Source: Prostheceraeus crozeri (taxonomy: Eukaryota > Platyhelminthes > Polycladida > Euryleptidae). From it: a stretch of DNA of 64,000 bases. The stretch spans positions 1-64,000 of the forward strand of contig CAJQUW010005771.1 in NCBI GenBank assembly GCA_907163375.1. The letters are read 5' to 3'. How positions within the stretch are numbered: the first letter of the stretch is position 1; every line of letters starts with the position of its first letter. The translations under genes were made by a program, and so were the position numbers. Shown piece by piece: positions 1 to 9,702 of this stretch. The notes below the pieces were generated by a model. That model searched no databases, was not told the origin of the DNA, and saw only the letters and a list, made by a program, of their open reading frames with translations.

Positions 1-1829
1 TCTCAAAGTGTGAAGCACAAGCCAAGTCAATAGTCACAATTTTTAGCATGGAATATCTTCAGGTCATTTTTCATGCGAAAATGAATTTAAGGACAGGTGT
101 TTAAGCTAAAAGTTAATCAAGATGTTGTGTTTGACGACAAAAAGTAACGGTTTGATCAATCTAGCTTCTTAAACAGTATGAATTGTATGACCTAGAGATC
201 GTTCAACATCGCACTTATCGTCAGTACTTCTCAAGTTCTCACTTAGTCACAGAAAACACAAAAAAATGTCATTTAGTCGAAAACCTCAGTCTGTTTCCCA
301 CTGGATTTATATGTCTTACATCTTGTCATCTTGTTATATTATCTTGTCTGAGAAGATCACGGGTAGATTTCGACAGCTGTACAGTTTCGTACAGGGTGCA
401 CGTGTGCGTCATTCTGTGAAACTTTCATTCTCGTGTTGGCGGCCCAACTATCTTTGGTCGGAGCCTGAGTCGACCGGAGCCGTGGTAGAGAGTCGGAGCC
501 GAAGCAGTGGTAGCTGGACCACGGTTCCGATCAGACCTTACGTTTGCCAATTCGTCTCTATTTTCGGAATGCGCCTCCCACACGAGATTAGAGACAATTA
601 CAATTATTTGTGGAATAACAAATAACTTCTTGTAAATTTGCTTTGCCTAGGTGCTTTGATTGATTGAGCCTTGATTGATTCTTGATTGATTCTTTGCCTT
701 TGATGGACAAGTTTTAAGATATGGGCGTATCTGTACATTGGAAAAGATTTCATCTAAAAAGTCAATCGTACAGCTATTACTCTCATTGATGATATAACAG
801 CGTAGATCTCATGCAAAGTGCTGAGAAGCAACTGTATAAAAATAGTAAAACTTTATTGAAATGCGAATATTTTTCTACTAAGCAGCTTCTTAATAATTAC
901 GGATGTTTTAATTGATTTAATTAATTTTGAGGCTGCTTCCTGTAGCAGGGCCCCGCTTGCATTTCAGCGTTCAGGAGTAGGGGCCGAAACGCGAATCCTT
1001 ACCCAAGTTCCTTCTTATGACCTCAGTTGCACATGTTTTCAATTAGGCAATCTGTTTTAGTTGTTCTTTCCTTTAGCCTGTAGGGAATGTCTTTGGAGTG
1101 ATCAGATTCTTTTCACTTATCGCTGTCTTCTACTTCATCTTCCCCTCAATCAGAGCATTAAATTTCATTCTGACGCAATTCTGACATTTGTAAGCGACCA
1201 GACCTGTAGATTAAGATTCAGTCAATATGACAAATGTCGCAATAATTTATTTCACTGCCCAACACACAGTGTGGCAGACTAGCAGGAATTCTCATGTACG
1301 TTATGATTTTTTTCTTACTCTGCTTACATTTACACAGGATACCTACCATTTCAATATTACTAGCATTTGCATTTAAGTTTTATTCTCATTTTTCACATTG
1401 GTTTTACTTACTGTATAGTACGATTTGTTATTCAACCGTTATACGGTTAACGATTTGCCTCTGTCGCCAGATGGCAGGGACTTCCAATTTTTGAGATGAA
1501 ACCCCCTGACTTTTAACAATTTATCATGCGGAAAATATTCATGGATATCTCTTTTAAGTAAAGTACCAATGCGCGTGTTTTCAGTATTTTGGTGTCGTGG
1601 GGTCAATTTTGTCCGCATGCCATCATTGTGCCACTATAATCAAGAAAGCATCACTGCATCATGTCATGTGCTGTTTTGTAATCAATCGGATGCTTTTGGG
1701 GAACAACATGTGCATGGACGACACGGTGAATGGGTGTGCACCGCGTATCAGCATAAATTAGGCCAAAGCCATATGCATCTGCTTATCTGTATGCACAAGC
1801 TTATCTGTATGGGCATCCCATCCGTTGCA
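1..1829. other. Non-coding flank, nothing recognised
   Basis: There is no convincing coding region, RNA gene or complete repeat here. A short GGAGCC-rich patch near 460-540 resembles the inner end of the hAT-like element at 22,568-24,898 and may be a worn relative. The short open frames have no recognisable motif. Confidence 0.5.
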
Positions 1830-2700
1830 ATTAAGATGAACTGACAACCGCATAGAGATGCCACGCGGGCACCATTGGACGCCATCAATTGAAACAACGA
1901 CGACGGACTTTGCAATTGACAACTTTGATGATGCATTGGGACCTCAGCATCGCATAGATCAGTTTGCCAACTCTGGAGACGACGGTATAGACGGCGATTA
2001 AGGTGAATCTGACATGTACAACTTGTCATTGACGATATCGAAGAGAATATCCTAAATAATCATTCTTTTGGCGAATCGTCTGACGATGAACTCGAAGATA
2101 GTGACTAAATAAATATAGGCTAATTCACCGCTGGCTCCTTGACGTCGTATTTGGCAGCAGTGTAGTTCCAGTGACATGCATCGAGGTCGAAGTGCAACAA
2201 CAAATGTCATTTAAGTTCCTCAGGAGTGAGGCAGGTATTCGACCGAAAGATGAACCAAGAGCATTTATGATGTTTATAAGCAGCTTTCGAATATCTTATC
2301 TACACGAACTCTCAGCGGAAAAGGTGTGTTATAACAGAATGCATCCGGAATCCAAGAAGATTTTGGATCAACGTTGCCAGAGTTGAAATGGAAGCATTTA
2401 TCGGTCTAATGCTTTACGTGGGGACAATGAAAAAGGCAATGATAGGCCTATAGATAGACTTCAGAGTTATAATACGCTCGTATTTGGTCTAATATAGTGT
2501 CTCTCGGACTGTCAGCCATTATCTCGTGTGACAGTGTCGAACAACGGTTCAAGCAAATAAAAGAAGCACTCCATTTCGAAGATTCCAAAAGACGAAATCG
2601 AGATGACAAACTTGAAAAAGATTTTGATTCATCTTTGAGCTAATTACTTCTTAATTGAGACAATTCGTGGAACCAGCCTAAAGCCTGACTTGGGAATTGA
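1830..2700 (+). pseudogene. piggyBac-like transposase remnant
   Basis: Pieces in several frames look like the N-terminal half of a piggyBac transposase. An acidic stretch (2,030-2,107, reading like DDIEENILNNHSF then ESSDDELEDSD) is followed by FLRSEAGIRPKDEP-like residues. Next comes EAFIGLMLYVGTMKKA (about 2,388-2,440), then KEALHFEDSKRRNRDDKLEK near 2,560-2,615, which matches the piggyBac 'lHF-D...DKL-K' block. Stops and frame changes make it non-functional. No TTAA-flanked ends were found. The Polinton sits immediately downstream, roughly where the DEQ motif would be expected. The family call rests on motif order only. Confidence 0.5.
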
Positions 2701-2703
2701 GCA

Positions 2704-2709
2704 GTGAGC
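2704..2709. repeat. Polinton target-site duplication, left copy
   Basis: GTGAGC directly before the left terminus matches GTGAGC at 19,704-19,709 exactly. Six-base duplications are characteristic of Polinton integration. Confidence 0.9.
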
Positions 2710-3350
2710 AGTAATGGGCAAAAGACCGTTCCAGGACACCATAAAATTCAAAAAATAGTATCTTTAAAAACGACATAAATTCATGATTTTGAACCCTTTT
2801 TCAGGTTTTTAAGACCTAAATACATGAATTTAGTCCATTCAAAAAGTACCATTTTTTCAAAAAATAGTATCTTTAAAAACGACATAAATTCATGAATTTG
2901 AACCCTTTTTCAGGTTATGAAGACCTAAATTCATGAATTTATGACGTTTTTAAAAATACCCAATTTTTCAAATTTTTCAAAATCTCAAATTTGAGAATTA
3001 CAATTTTTACTCCCAAAATCATGACCGTTCCAGGACACCGAAAATCATAAAAGTTGAGAATCTCAAAATTTGTGAATTACAATTTTCACCCTTAAAATCA
3101 TGACCGTTCCAGGACACCGAAAATCATAAAAGTTGAGAATTTCAAATTCATGAATTTTATCCATCTTTCAGTTTTTTAAAATATATCATGTGACTAATAA
3201 TATTTCTTTAAAAATGGAAGAAACAAAAGTGGAAGGAACTTCAGAAATGGATGAAACCGCAAGAATATATCCTTCGTTATCTCAATTAAAAACAGGTGAA
3301 ATGGTTCTCAATTATTATTAAGATTAGAGCATTATGATAAATTAAGAAGA
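2710..3350 (+). repeat. Polinton left TIR
   Basis: This is an inverted copy of about 18,845-19,703. It holds AT-rich imperfect palindromes around TTCATGAATTT. It also holds two copies of a roughly 80-base unit with the end-proximal motif GACCGTTCCAGGACACC. The inner edge reaches a worn copy of the start of the gene at the right end (near 3,213), so the repeat includes coding sequence. The two arms differ in length. Confidence 0.88.
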
Positions 3351-3485
3351 CGCAATTATTACTTAGACATTCTTCGTTATTGTATGCTCAACATTATTTA
3401 AAATACTAATTGTGTGAACTAGAAGATTATTGTAACTCATAAACTCAAAATTATTCAATGAACCCGTACACTGCCTGATAATTGA

Positions 3486-3507
3486 AGAGAGAGAGAGAGA
3501 GAGAGAT
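3486..3507. repeat. (GA)n microsatellite
   Basis: A run of GA dinucleotides lies between the left TIR and the protease region. It has no evident function. Confidence 0.8.
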
Positions 3508-3559
3508 TGAAGAGAGAGAAACATCTAGCAGCTTTCCCCTAAAATTATCGTGCTATCTC

Positions 3560-3735
3560 TTGTCATTTCAATTTACTCATCGGTAAACTTTTGGCATTTC
3601 AACTTACGCGTGCGTAAAGTTTTGACATTTCAATTTACCCCTACGTAAATTATTTTCAGAATCTGTTTTCAAACTCCATTTGCAAAGTCTGTTTTCAAAA
3701 TCCATTTGTAAAGTCTGTTTTCAAAATTCATTTAG
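3560..3735 (+). repeat. Two short tandem arrays in the Polinton left arm
   Basis: About three units of roughly 40 bases at 3,560-3,655 share TTTCAATTTAC...GTAAA; each has a small palindrome centred on TTTAC/GTAAA. These are followed by about three units of some 30 bases (3,658-3,735) built on CTGTTTTCAAAATCCATTTG. The arrays lie upstream of the protease region and could be regulatory or simple slippage products. The rest of 3,350-4,110 shows no gene. Confidence 0.6.
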
Positions 3736-4113
3736 CGTTTGCCAAACACATACGGGTAGTAAAGTACTTCCCATTGTGAAGACATGAATAGATTAAGCAC
3801 ATAAGAGTGCATTGACAATAAAAGCAAATGACAATAAAATTCTTCTTGTGAACACAGAACGCATAAACGCCGATATGCGGGTTAGTTGTTATGGTAATTT
3901 TAAACAATCATTTTAACGATGAAACATATTTTACAAATGAAGTTCATGAAGAAAATGGAAATATATAAAACAATATAGATTAGAATAATTATAATATAAT
4001 CATTTCAAAATCGAATAAGTAGTAAGGAAAGACATCATTAGAGAACAGTTTTAAATCAATACCCCCTCCCTTCTGTCTTCTAGGGGTCCCTTACGATATT
4101 TTTTTATTATAAA

Positions 4114-4604
4114 ATGAGCAACATAAATGAGTTTTTGAAATTATATGGAACACAAACGACAACGAATTTCGACCTAAAGAAAATCGCTAATCGATTAGGA
4201 ATAAAGAATTTTCATGTTCTAATGAGAGACGAATTACAATTCCTAAAAAATAAGCCAACAGGAACCTTCAGTTCCCGGAACAAAGTTCCATCAATAACTA
4301 TAAATTTCATAACAAATCTTCATACGTCAGATGAAAAAGGTGTACATTGGTCAGCAGTACAAAGAAATATAAACTGTTCTAATTATTATTTTGACCGCCG
4401 GAGGCTGAGAACTATTGGTTCGACTCATACGGACTTCCACCTACGAATGAAGTAAGAGAAATACTTGGCAATGGAATTTATAATACGTTTCAAATTCAAA
4501 AACCGGGAACTACTTATTGCGGTCAATTATGTCTTTATGTTTTATTTAAATTACAGGAAGGAGTACCATTTCTAGATATTATGTTAGAATTGAACGAACC
4601 GTAG
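4114..4604 (+). pseudogene. Polinton protease region (adenain-type cysteine protease), broken
   Basis: Adenain-type proteases mature the virion proteins of adenoviruses and Polintons. The opening residues (NEFLKLYGTQTT...) and a segment ending in GVHWSAVQ carry the catalytic-histidine 'HW' motif of the family. Farther on, FDSYGLPP and TYCGQLCLYVLFKLQEG are typical of the family's second half, including the catalytic cysteine (CGQLC). The start follows a T-rich, A-rich leader (TTATTATAAAATG) like other genes of this element. It is the only plus-strand gene left of 9.7 kb. The region no longer reads as one protein. Confidence 0.8.
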
Positions 4605-4641
4605 GTTCTATGGCTACGCCTAATAAGGGAATTTCATTCCC
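4596..4641 (+). repeat. GC-rich hairpin cluster 1
   Basis: GAACC-GTA-GGTTC (4,596-4,608) is followed by GGC-TAC-GCC (4,612-4,620) and GGGAAT-TTC-ATTCCC (4,627-4,641). It lies at the 3' end of the protease region, between convergent genes. The triloop and short GC stem match the other clusters in this element. Confidence 0.75.
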
Positions 4642-4665
4642 GAAACGTTAGTTCCAATAATAATG

Positions 4666-5996
4666 TTAATTAAAATCAGTTCGTTGTAATTCATTTTGAT
4701 AAAAACGGCCTCTGATATCTTCATCATCTAAATCTTTAATTTCATAAGTAATCGGATAACTTTGATTTATTTTAGAAATTTCAAATATCTCTTTCGTCCA
4801 GTATCCGACGAAGCCTTTTTCAAATTTATTCTTATATTTAAATATTCTAACTCTATCTCCAATTTTAAATTTCGGCTTAAGTTTCTGCAAATTCGGATTA
4901 CTCTCTTTCAAATTATTATTCTCGAATATTTTCTTTCGTATCAAATCAGGGTCGTCAGAAGCATTCTTTGGAGTTTCTTCAATACTAGAATGAACTTTAT
5001 TATTGTACTCTTCTACAATTCCTGGTAATATCTTCAACCATTTCTGATTTCTTTGCTCAGTAAATTTCTTGAATAATTTATTTTTTAACGTCCGATTGAA
5101 TCTTTCTATCACTACGGCCTTCCCTGCATTTTCAGTTGAATAAACAGTTTCAAATAGTGGCTGAACGTTTCGGTTATAAAATTCCGACCCTTTATCAACA
5201 AACAATTTTTTGGCTTTCTCTTACTTTCTTTAAAGATTTCTTCAAACGCATATTTAACTGATAGACCACTTTTGTTTTTTAAAGGCTTTACCCAAGCGTA
5301 TCGTGTATATAAATCTATAACGGTCAATGCGTATTTATAATCTTTTTCATTCGGCATATGAATAAGATCAGCACTCCAAATATCATCTTTATTAAATACT
5401 TTTACTTTCAATAAATATTTAGGCCTTCTGTATTCTTTATGAATTTCAGACGCGTAGGTTCGAGCGTTGCTCTCAGACAGCTTTGCTGTCGTTTCATTTA
5501 AACCCTGACCGAATAATATTTTAGCTTGTAAAGCTTTCTTAACAAACATTCTTTCAATTTTTTCTCTAAATGTAGGATTTTGAATACTATCTAATTCTTG
5601 AATCATCTTCTTATCAGCTGCATGTCGAGAACTTAGATCATGATTTCGATAAGCTAAATCATGCCTGTAAGCTGCGGCATCTACTCTATTTATTGGTTCT
5701 TCACCTGGTTTCGGATTATTATTCTCATCTAGTCTTATATCTAATCGAGTTCCTGGACCAGTATATGAATGACCAGGAAGATGTTTTTCTTTCGAATATT
5801 TACTCCAAATAAAGCCAGGAAAGTTTTCTAATGTTTTTTGTATATCACCACCGTAGGTAGTAGCCAAACTTTGTTTGTCGTCGTCACCTCCAATATGCTG
5901 ACAATTTGAGATTTTATTTTTGTTTAATAGATAATTCAATAAATCTAAATTAGAAATTTTTAATTTAATTAAATTTTCGGAATTTGTAGAATTCAT
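4666..5996 (-). pseudogene. Polinton integrase region with phospholipase A2-like N-terminal domain, broken
   Basis: The start at 5,996 follows TTTTAAAATG. About residues 75-120 hold GPGTRLDIRLDENN...NRVDAAAYRHDLAYR, a parvovirus VP1-type phospholipase A2 signature (GPG loop and HD catalytic pair). In viruses this domain helps breach endosomal membranes. The same open frame continues into the Polinton integrase (KEYRRP, then DDIWSADLIHM with the first catalytic Asp, then ALTVIDLYTRYAWVKPL). The lower-coordinate part holds the DKGSEFYN-type second Asp region, the catalytic Glu (VIERFNRTLK) and a C-terminal SH3-like DNA-binding tail (FKIGDRVRIFKYK). Integrase joins the element ends to host DNA, making the 6-bp duplication seen here. 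The region is broken as a whole, but the domain junction is seen within one frame. Confidence 0.85.
5462..5490 (+). repeat. GC-rich double hairpin 2
   Basis: GAGC-GTT-GCTC (5,462-5,472) is followed by the perfect six-pair stem GACAGC-TTT-GCTGTC (5,476-5,490). It lies inside the phospholipase/integrase frame, between the two domains, and is translated on the minus strand as part of the linker (KLSESNAR). Confidence 0.8.
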
Positions 5997-6018
5997 TTTA
6001 AAAGATAAAATAAATGTT

Positions 6019-6504
6019 TTACCTTATCATACTAGGACTTAGATATATTCCAGAACCATCTTTAGTTTCTTTAATTTCAATTAAATCATCAACATTGTGG
6101 AGAATATTTTTAAGAACTCGTTTTCCTTCATCAACTAATTTTAATTTACTAATAAAATTATCTACTACTCCTTCACCCCTAGCAACTTTCTCTAACTCTC
6201 TATTATGTCGTTTTTGTTCTTCTAATGCTGCTTTCTCTGATTTATTTTTATTTACTGCTTGGACAATACCAGCTGTCCCACCTGCAACACTTCCTGCTGC
6301 AGCTATGCCTCCTATTATTAGTGGAATTAATGGGAGAATCCCGTCATTCTTTTCTTCTTGTAATTGAATATTCTCTATCATTGGTTTACCTATGTAATAC
6401 TTTTTTTTATTAATAGTAATAGTTTTAGGGGTATTTTTGTCAACAATATTACGTAATTTTAATTCAACAGTTTTATTATTAATATTACTTTTCGCTTGCG
6501 ACAT
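6019..6504 (-). CDS. Polinton glycine-rich membrane-active protein
   Basis: The protein is 161 residues. About residues 55-85 form a hydrophobic, glycine/alanine-rich segment (ILPLIPLIIGGIAAAGSVAG), followed by a charged coiled stretch (KSEKAALEEQKRHNRELEK). The tail ends GSGIYLSPSMIR. Small proteins of this build, with a P-L-I-P...GG membrane segment and a C-terminal G-x-G-x-Y-L motif, occur in many animal Polintons and adintoviruses. They are thought to be membrane-active virion parts; that role is inferred. The start at 6,504 follows TTATTAAAAATG. It lies between the major capsid and integrase regions, in the same direction. Confidence 0.75.
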   Translation of the reverse strand: MSQAKSNINNKTVELKLRNIVDKNTPKTITINKKKYYIGKPMIENIQLQEEKNDGILPLIPLIIGGIAAAGSVAGGTAGIVQAVNKNKSEKAALEEQKRHNRELEKVARGEGVVDNFISKLKLVDEGKRVLKNILHNVDDLIEIKETKDGSGIYLSPSMIR

Positions 6505-6540
6505 TTTTAATAAAAAAATTTTAAGTTATCAAAAATTTAA

Positions 6541-6664
6541 ATCTATTCTAGTTATGAAAAAATTTTAAGTTAAGAATTTTTTTAATCTATTCTAGTTATG
6601 AAAAAATTTTTAAGTTAAGAATTCTTAAGTTAACAAAAATTTTAATCTATTCTAGTTATGAAAA
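6541..6664 (+). repeat. Tandem repeat upstream of the 6,504 gene
   Basis: Three copies of ATCTATTCTAGTTATGAAAA begin at 6,541, 6,585 and 6,645, with AT-rich spacers built on TTTTAAGTTAAGAA. The array lies between the capsid gene end and the start of the next minus-strand gene, so it occupies that gene's promoter position. Confidence 0.75.
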
Positions 6665-6693
6665 AAATTAATTAATCGACTAAGTCTTGGGCT

Positions 6694-8028
6694 TTAACCT
6701 ATCCTAGTCATCTTTCCATTAAGAATTTCAATAGAATATTTTACATCTTCTAGCAATAAACCATAAGCCATCAATGAAGTTGTGGAATCTTTCTTTTCAA
6801 TATTAATTGTTACATCACAACCATTTTTAATAATATCTTCAGATTGTGCACTTAAATCGAAACAGAAAATTGGATATAAATGTCTCCAATCTCCAGGAGT
6901 TAATTGTGGTTCAACTCCAAATTCTATACAAAGATTTCGATAAGAATCATATCCTTCCATAAATTGATTATTGGTATCATCGAATCTTAATGGATCAATT
7001 GGATATCGGGTTTGATTTAATGAAACTTGTAAACTTCGAATTGTATTAATATGGAAGAGATTATTGTTCTTATCAAAACTTGGAGAATTATTTCTTTGAA
7101 AAGTTAGTAATAAATATCTTGGAGTATTCGCAGTTCTAGTAAAATGCCAGTTAAATCTTTGTTCGGAAAAAGTTACTGAACTAGCAGTACGCTTTAGAAA
7201 ATTTACTGGAATTGGTTTGTTAGTATTTAATCTTTTTGCAATAGCTGTTTCAATCTCTAAACTAGGAGTAATATGCTTAATCCTTCATTCAAGTCTATCA
7301 ATTTTTAAATATGCTTTTTTTCCAGTCTCACCAAAAAAGATTAATTCATTATTTGCTGTACGATGAATTATTAATTTAAATTTTAATTGATATGATATTT
7401 TATCATAATCTAAATATCCGAATAATGGAGACAATGACCAATTAACTGTCTGTTTACTTTTCTTGTTAAATTCACGTCTTTCTTTATATGCATCATTATT
7501 TGTTTTATTTAAATGTTTTGCAATATTTTCTACATCTTTCGCAATTCCTGCGGCATCTGTTCCAGCGTAAGTTAAATCATCAACAATTATACCATCATTA
7601 GTATCAGGAAACCAACCTTCGATTTCATGCTTTTTATTATTTTCACCAATTGTTATAAATCTAAGCATTGTATCAATTACACCTGGAGAATCACTTATTG
7701 TTTCTATATTTTGAGTTGCAACATCTAAACGCATTTGTGTAAATAATCTTGGAAAAAAATTATTCTCTAGTGCAATATTATCGGTATCTGGTAATGGTGT
7801 TGTAAAATTAGCATCACTATATAAAGAATATTCACAATGTAAAAACGAATCAGGTAAATATATATAACTCTGCTGATTATCAACTTCAAAAATTAAATCA
7901 CCTCCAGTATTTACTCTACTGGAAGATCCGGGATTCATAGCAATTCTTATATAGTCATTCTTTTTTTGATTATTACTGACGAACGGAGGATCGTCTAATC
8001 TAAATTTATTTTCGATAAGCGAAGACAT
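6694..8028 (-). pseudogene. Polinton major capsid protein region (double jelly roll), broken
   Basis: The start at 8,028 is preferred over upstream non-ATG starts because it follows TTTTTTATAAAAATG, like its neighbours. The N-terminal part has IENKFRLDDPPFVSNN, a beta-strand-rich body (IYLPDSFLHCEYSLY) and NNFFPRLFTQMRLDVATQNI. The far part has DWRHLYPIFCFDLSAQSEDI and CDVTINIEKK, matching the final strands of Polinton and adintovirus major capsid proteins, with a conserved P-I-F-x-F-D segment. In such elements trimers of this protein build an icosahedral shell. It sits beside the other structural genes. The region does not read as one open frame. Confidence 0.78.
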
Positions 8029-8121
8029 TTTTATAAAAAATAATTTGACTTTTTGTTTTTCTGACACACAGAAAAAATTTTTACTAAAAAAATTACTAAA
8101 AAATTTTACTAAAATATAATT

Positions 8122-8661
8122 TTAGAATTTTGCTAGACCATTACCTCTTATTTCTTCAATTGAACGAACCGTAGGTTCAATTGAACGTTTTATGGCTACG
8201 CCTGATTTCTTCTTATGTTTACTATCAGACGGAGCTCCGCTCCTCAAGGTTTCCCCAACAGCTATGTTAGCAATTTTGTTTTTTGTTTCCTCTGAAAGTT
8301 TTTTTAAATTTTTTAGTTCTTCGGAATCATTCCTAAGTTTGCGAATAGCTTCTAGTTGTTTTAATTCGTTTTGAGACTTGACAGCATTTGATATTGCACT
8401 AGCTGTACTACCTATAGCAGCTGCTCCTTTTGCAGCAGATGTAATCAAATCTTTATTATTTTTAATTAAGTTAACGATACTACCAATACCAGATAAGATC
8501 CCAGCTCCTTCCGTGTGAACGGCACCTGCGGTGCCTAGGAACTTTTGTATTCCGACTGTTTCTCTATTATCATAATGATAAACAGGATTCATACGTGGTT
8601 CATGAGCAATTTTTTGATTTGAAGCAAAATGTTTAAGATTGTGTTTATAAATTATAGGCAT
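8122..8661 (-). CDS. Polinton hydrophobic virion-like protein
   Basis: The protein is 179 residues; its start at 8,661 follows CCTAAAAAATG. About residues 50-90 form a Gly/Ala/Ser-rich amphipathic or hydrophobic stretch (GAGILSGIGSIVNLIKNNKD, then AAKGAAAIGSTASAI). A charged helix follows (QLEAIRKLRNDSEELKNLKK), then a basic tail (SKHKKKSG). The layout recalls membrane-lytic minor virion proteins such as adenovirus pVI, but no specific homology can be shown by eye. Two GC-rich hairpin clusters lie inside the frame (8,166-8,243 and 8,521-8,535) and encode parts of the tail and the N-terminal region. Confidence 0.65.
   Translation of the reverse strand: MPIIYKHNLKHFASNQKIAHEPRMNPVYHYDNRETVGIQKFLGTAGAVHTEGAGILSGIGSIVNLIKNNKDLITSAAKGAAAIGSTASAISNAVKSQNELKQLEAIRKLRNDSEELKNLKKLSEETKNKIANIAVGETLRSGAPSDSKHKKKSGVAIKRSIEPTVRSIEEIRGNGLAKF
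8166..8243 (+). repeat. GC-rich hairpin cluster 3
   Basis: GAACC-GTA-GGTTC (8,166-8,178), GGC-TAC-GCC (8,194-8,202) and the perfect GGAGC-TCC-GCTCC (8,231-8,243). The first and second share both sequence and order with cluster 1 at 4,596-4,620. All lie in frame inside the 8,122-8,661 gene. Confidence 0.8.
8521..8535 (+). repeat. GC-rich hairpin 4
   Basis: GGCACC-TGC-GGTGCC is a perfect six-pair stem with a three-base loop, inside the coding frame of the 8,122-8,661 gene. Confidence 0.8.
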
Positions 8662-8708
8662 TTTTTAGGATTAAATTTGACTTTTGAGAAAAAATATTTA
8701 CGATTGGT

Positions 8709-8769
8709 TAGTAACCTGAGGACCTTTGGTCCGATCGGCTAGTAACCTGAGGAGCTTCGCTCCGATCAA
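8709..8769 (+). repeat. Tandem pair of hairpins with a compensatory stem change
   Basis: Two near-identical 30-base units read TAGTAACCTGAGGA...CCGATC. The first holds GGACC-TTT-GGTCC (8,720-8,732), the second GGAGC-TTC-GCTCC (8,751-8,763). The stems differ at a position where both sides have changed together, so pairing is kept. They lie between two minus-strand genes and overlap the 3' end of the fibre-like gene. Confidence 0.85.
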
Positions 8770-9653
8770 GATTTACGTTTGTGAATGGACAACAACTTCG
8801 AGATAACTTTATTAATTGACTGTTGCACTTTATCTATTGCGTCAAGCAGCGTGTGATGTACTTTAATTTCTTTTCTATTAACTTGCATTTTCTGCTGATT
8901 AATCTTCAATGCCGTTTTGAGTGCATTTAACTTAATTTTAAGAACATCTAATTGTCTTTTAACAGAATCTAACTGTTCTTTATTTTCTTTAGAGTTTTCT
9001 TGTAAATTTTTCTTTAATTCATTTTCTAAATTGATTTTAAGAGTTTTCATTTTATCAACTTTTTGATTAAGTGAGTTTACTTCATTTATTATTCTATTCA
9101 TCTTTTTTATTTGTTGAGTAATTTTAGAACTTAATTCATCAACACTTTTTTGGAATGTAGTTTGTAACTGCTTTAAATTTTTTTTAATTCTTTCAGGTAG
9201 TTTTTCTATTTCATCTTCTAATTGTTCTTTTAACATTTTTATCTGATGTTTATTTTTAATGACTGCAGATTTTAAATTTATAGAAAGTAATATTAAAATT
9301 TTTGATTGTTCAGAAATCTTTTTAAAAAGTTTTGCTATATCTGCTTCTAGCTCTCTATCCTTTTTATCAAGTTTTAATAATTTTTCGTTTAATGATTTGT
9401 CATTAAGTTTAAGCAACTTCAATTCATTCATCAGTGGAACCAAAACATCGTTTATATATTTTTCTTTTAAATCATTGATTTGTGTACCAACATATTGTTT
9501 ATTTGTTAACTCTGTATTTTGTTGCGGAAGAATAGAAAGATGCAATGGACCAGATAAAACGTCTCCAGTTTTCATGATATAATTTTCTATCTCTATTTCT
9601 AATTCACGATTATTCGGGATATATGCACCTCCACCAACATTTGGTAACATCAT
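8766..9653 (-). CDS. Polinton fibre-like coiled-coil protein
   Basis: The protein is 295 residues. Residues 28-55 (KTGDVLSGPLHLSILPQQ..., ending TNKQYV) resemble the 'G-x-L-sGPL-L...P...a-nK-YV' repeat found in phage tail-fibre and collar proteins, where it joins shaft to particle. From about residue 56 to the end the chain is almost continuous heptad-like, Lys/Glu/Leu-rich coiled coil. The inferred role is a trimeric or dimeric fibre or spike attached to the capsid; this has not been shown for this element. The start at 9,653 follows TTTTTAAAAATG. It is divergent from the gene at 9,703 across 49 bases. Confidence 0.65.
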   Translation of the reverse strand: MMLPNVGGGAYIPNNRELEIEIENYIMKTGDVLSGPLHLSILPQQNTELTNKQYVGTQINDLKEKYINDVLVPLMNELKLLKLNDKSLNEKLLKLDKKDRELEADIAKLFKKISEQSKILILLSINLKSAVIKNKHQIKMLKEQLEDEIEKLPERIKKNLKQLQTTFQKSVDELSSKITQQIKKMNRIINEVNSLNQKVDKMKTLKINLENELKKNLQENSKENKEQLDSVKRQLDVLKIKLNALKTALKINQQKMQVNRKEIKVHHTLLDAIDKVQQSINKVISKLLSIHKRKS

Positions 9654-9702
9654 TTTTAAAACAATAAAAAAGTAAAATTTTTTCTAATAAAAATATAAAA
9701 AA
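9654..9702. promoter_or_regulatory. Divergent promoter spacer
   Basis: Only 49 AT-rich bases separate the minus-strand fibre-like gene from the plus-strand gene at 9,703, so both promoters must lie in or across this spacer. Both starts are preceded by a T-run and then an A-run ending directly at ATG. Confidence 0.5.
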
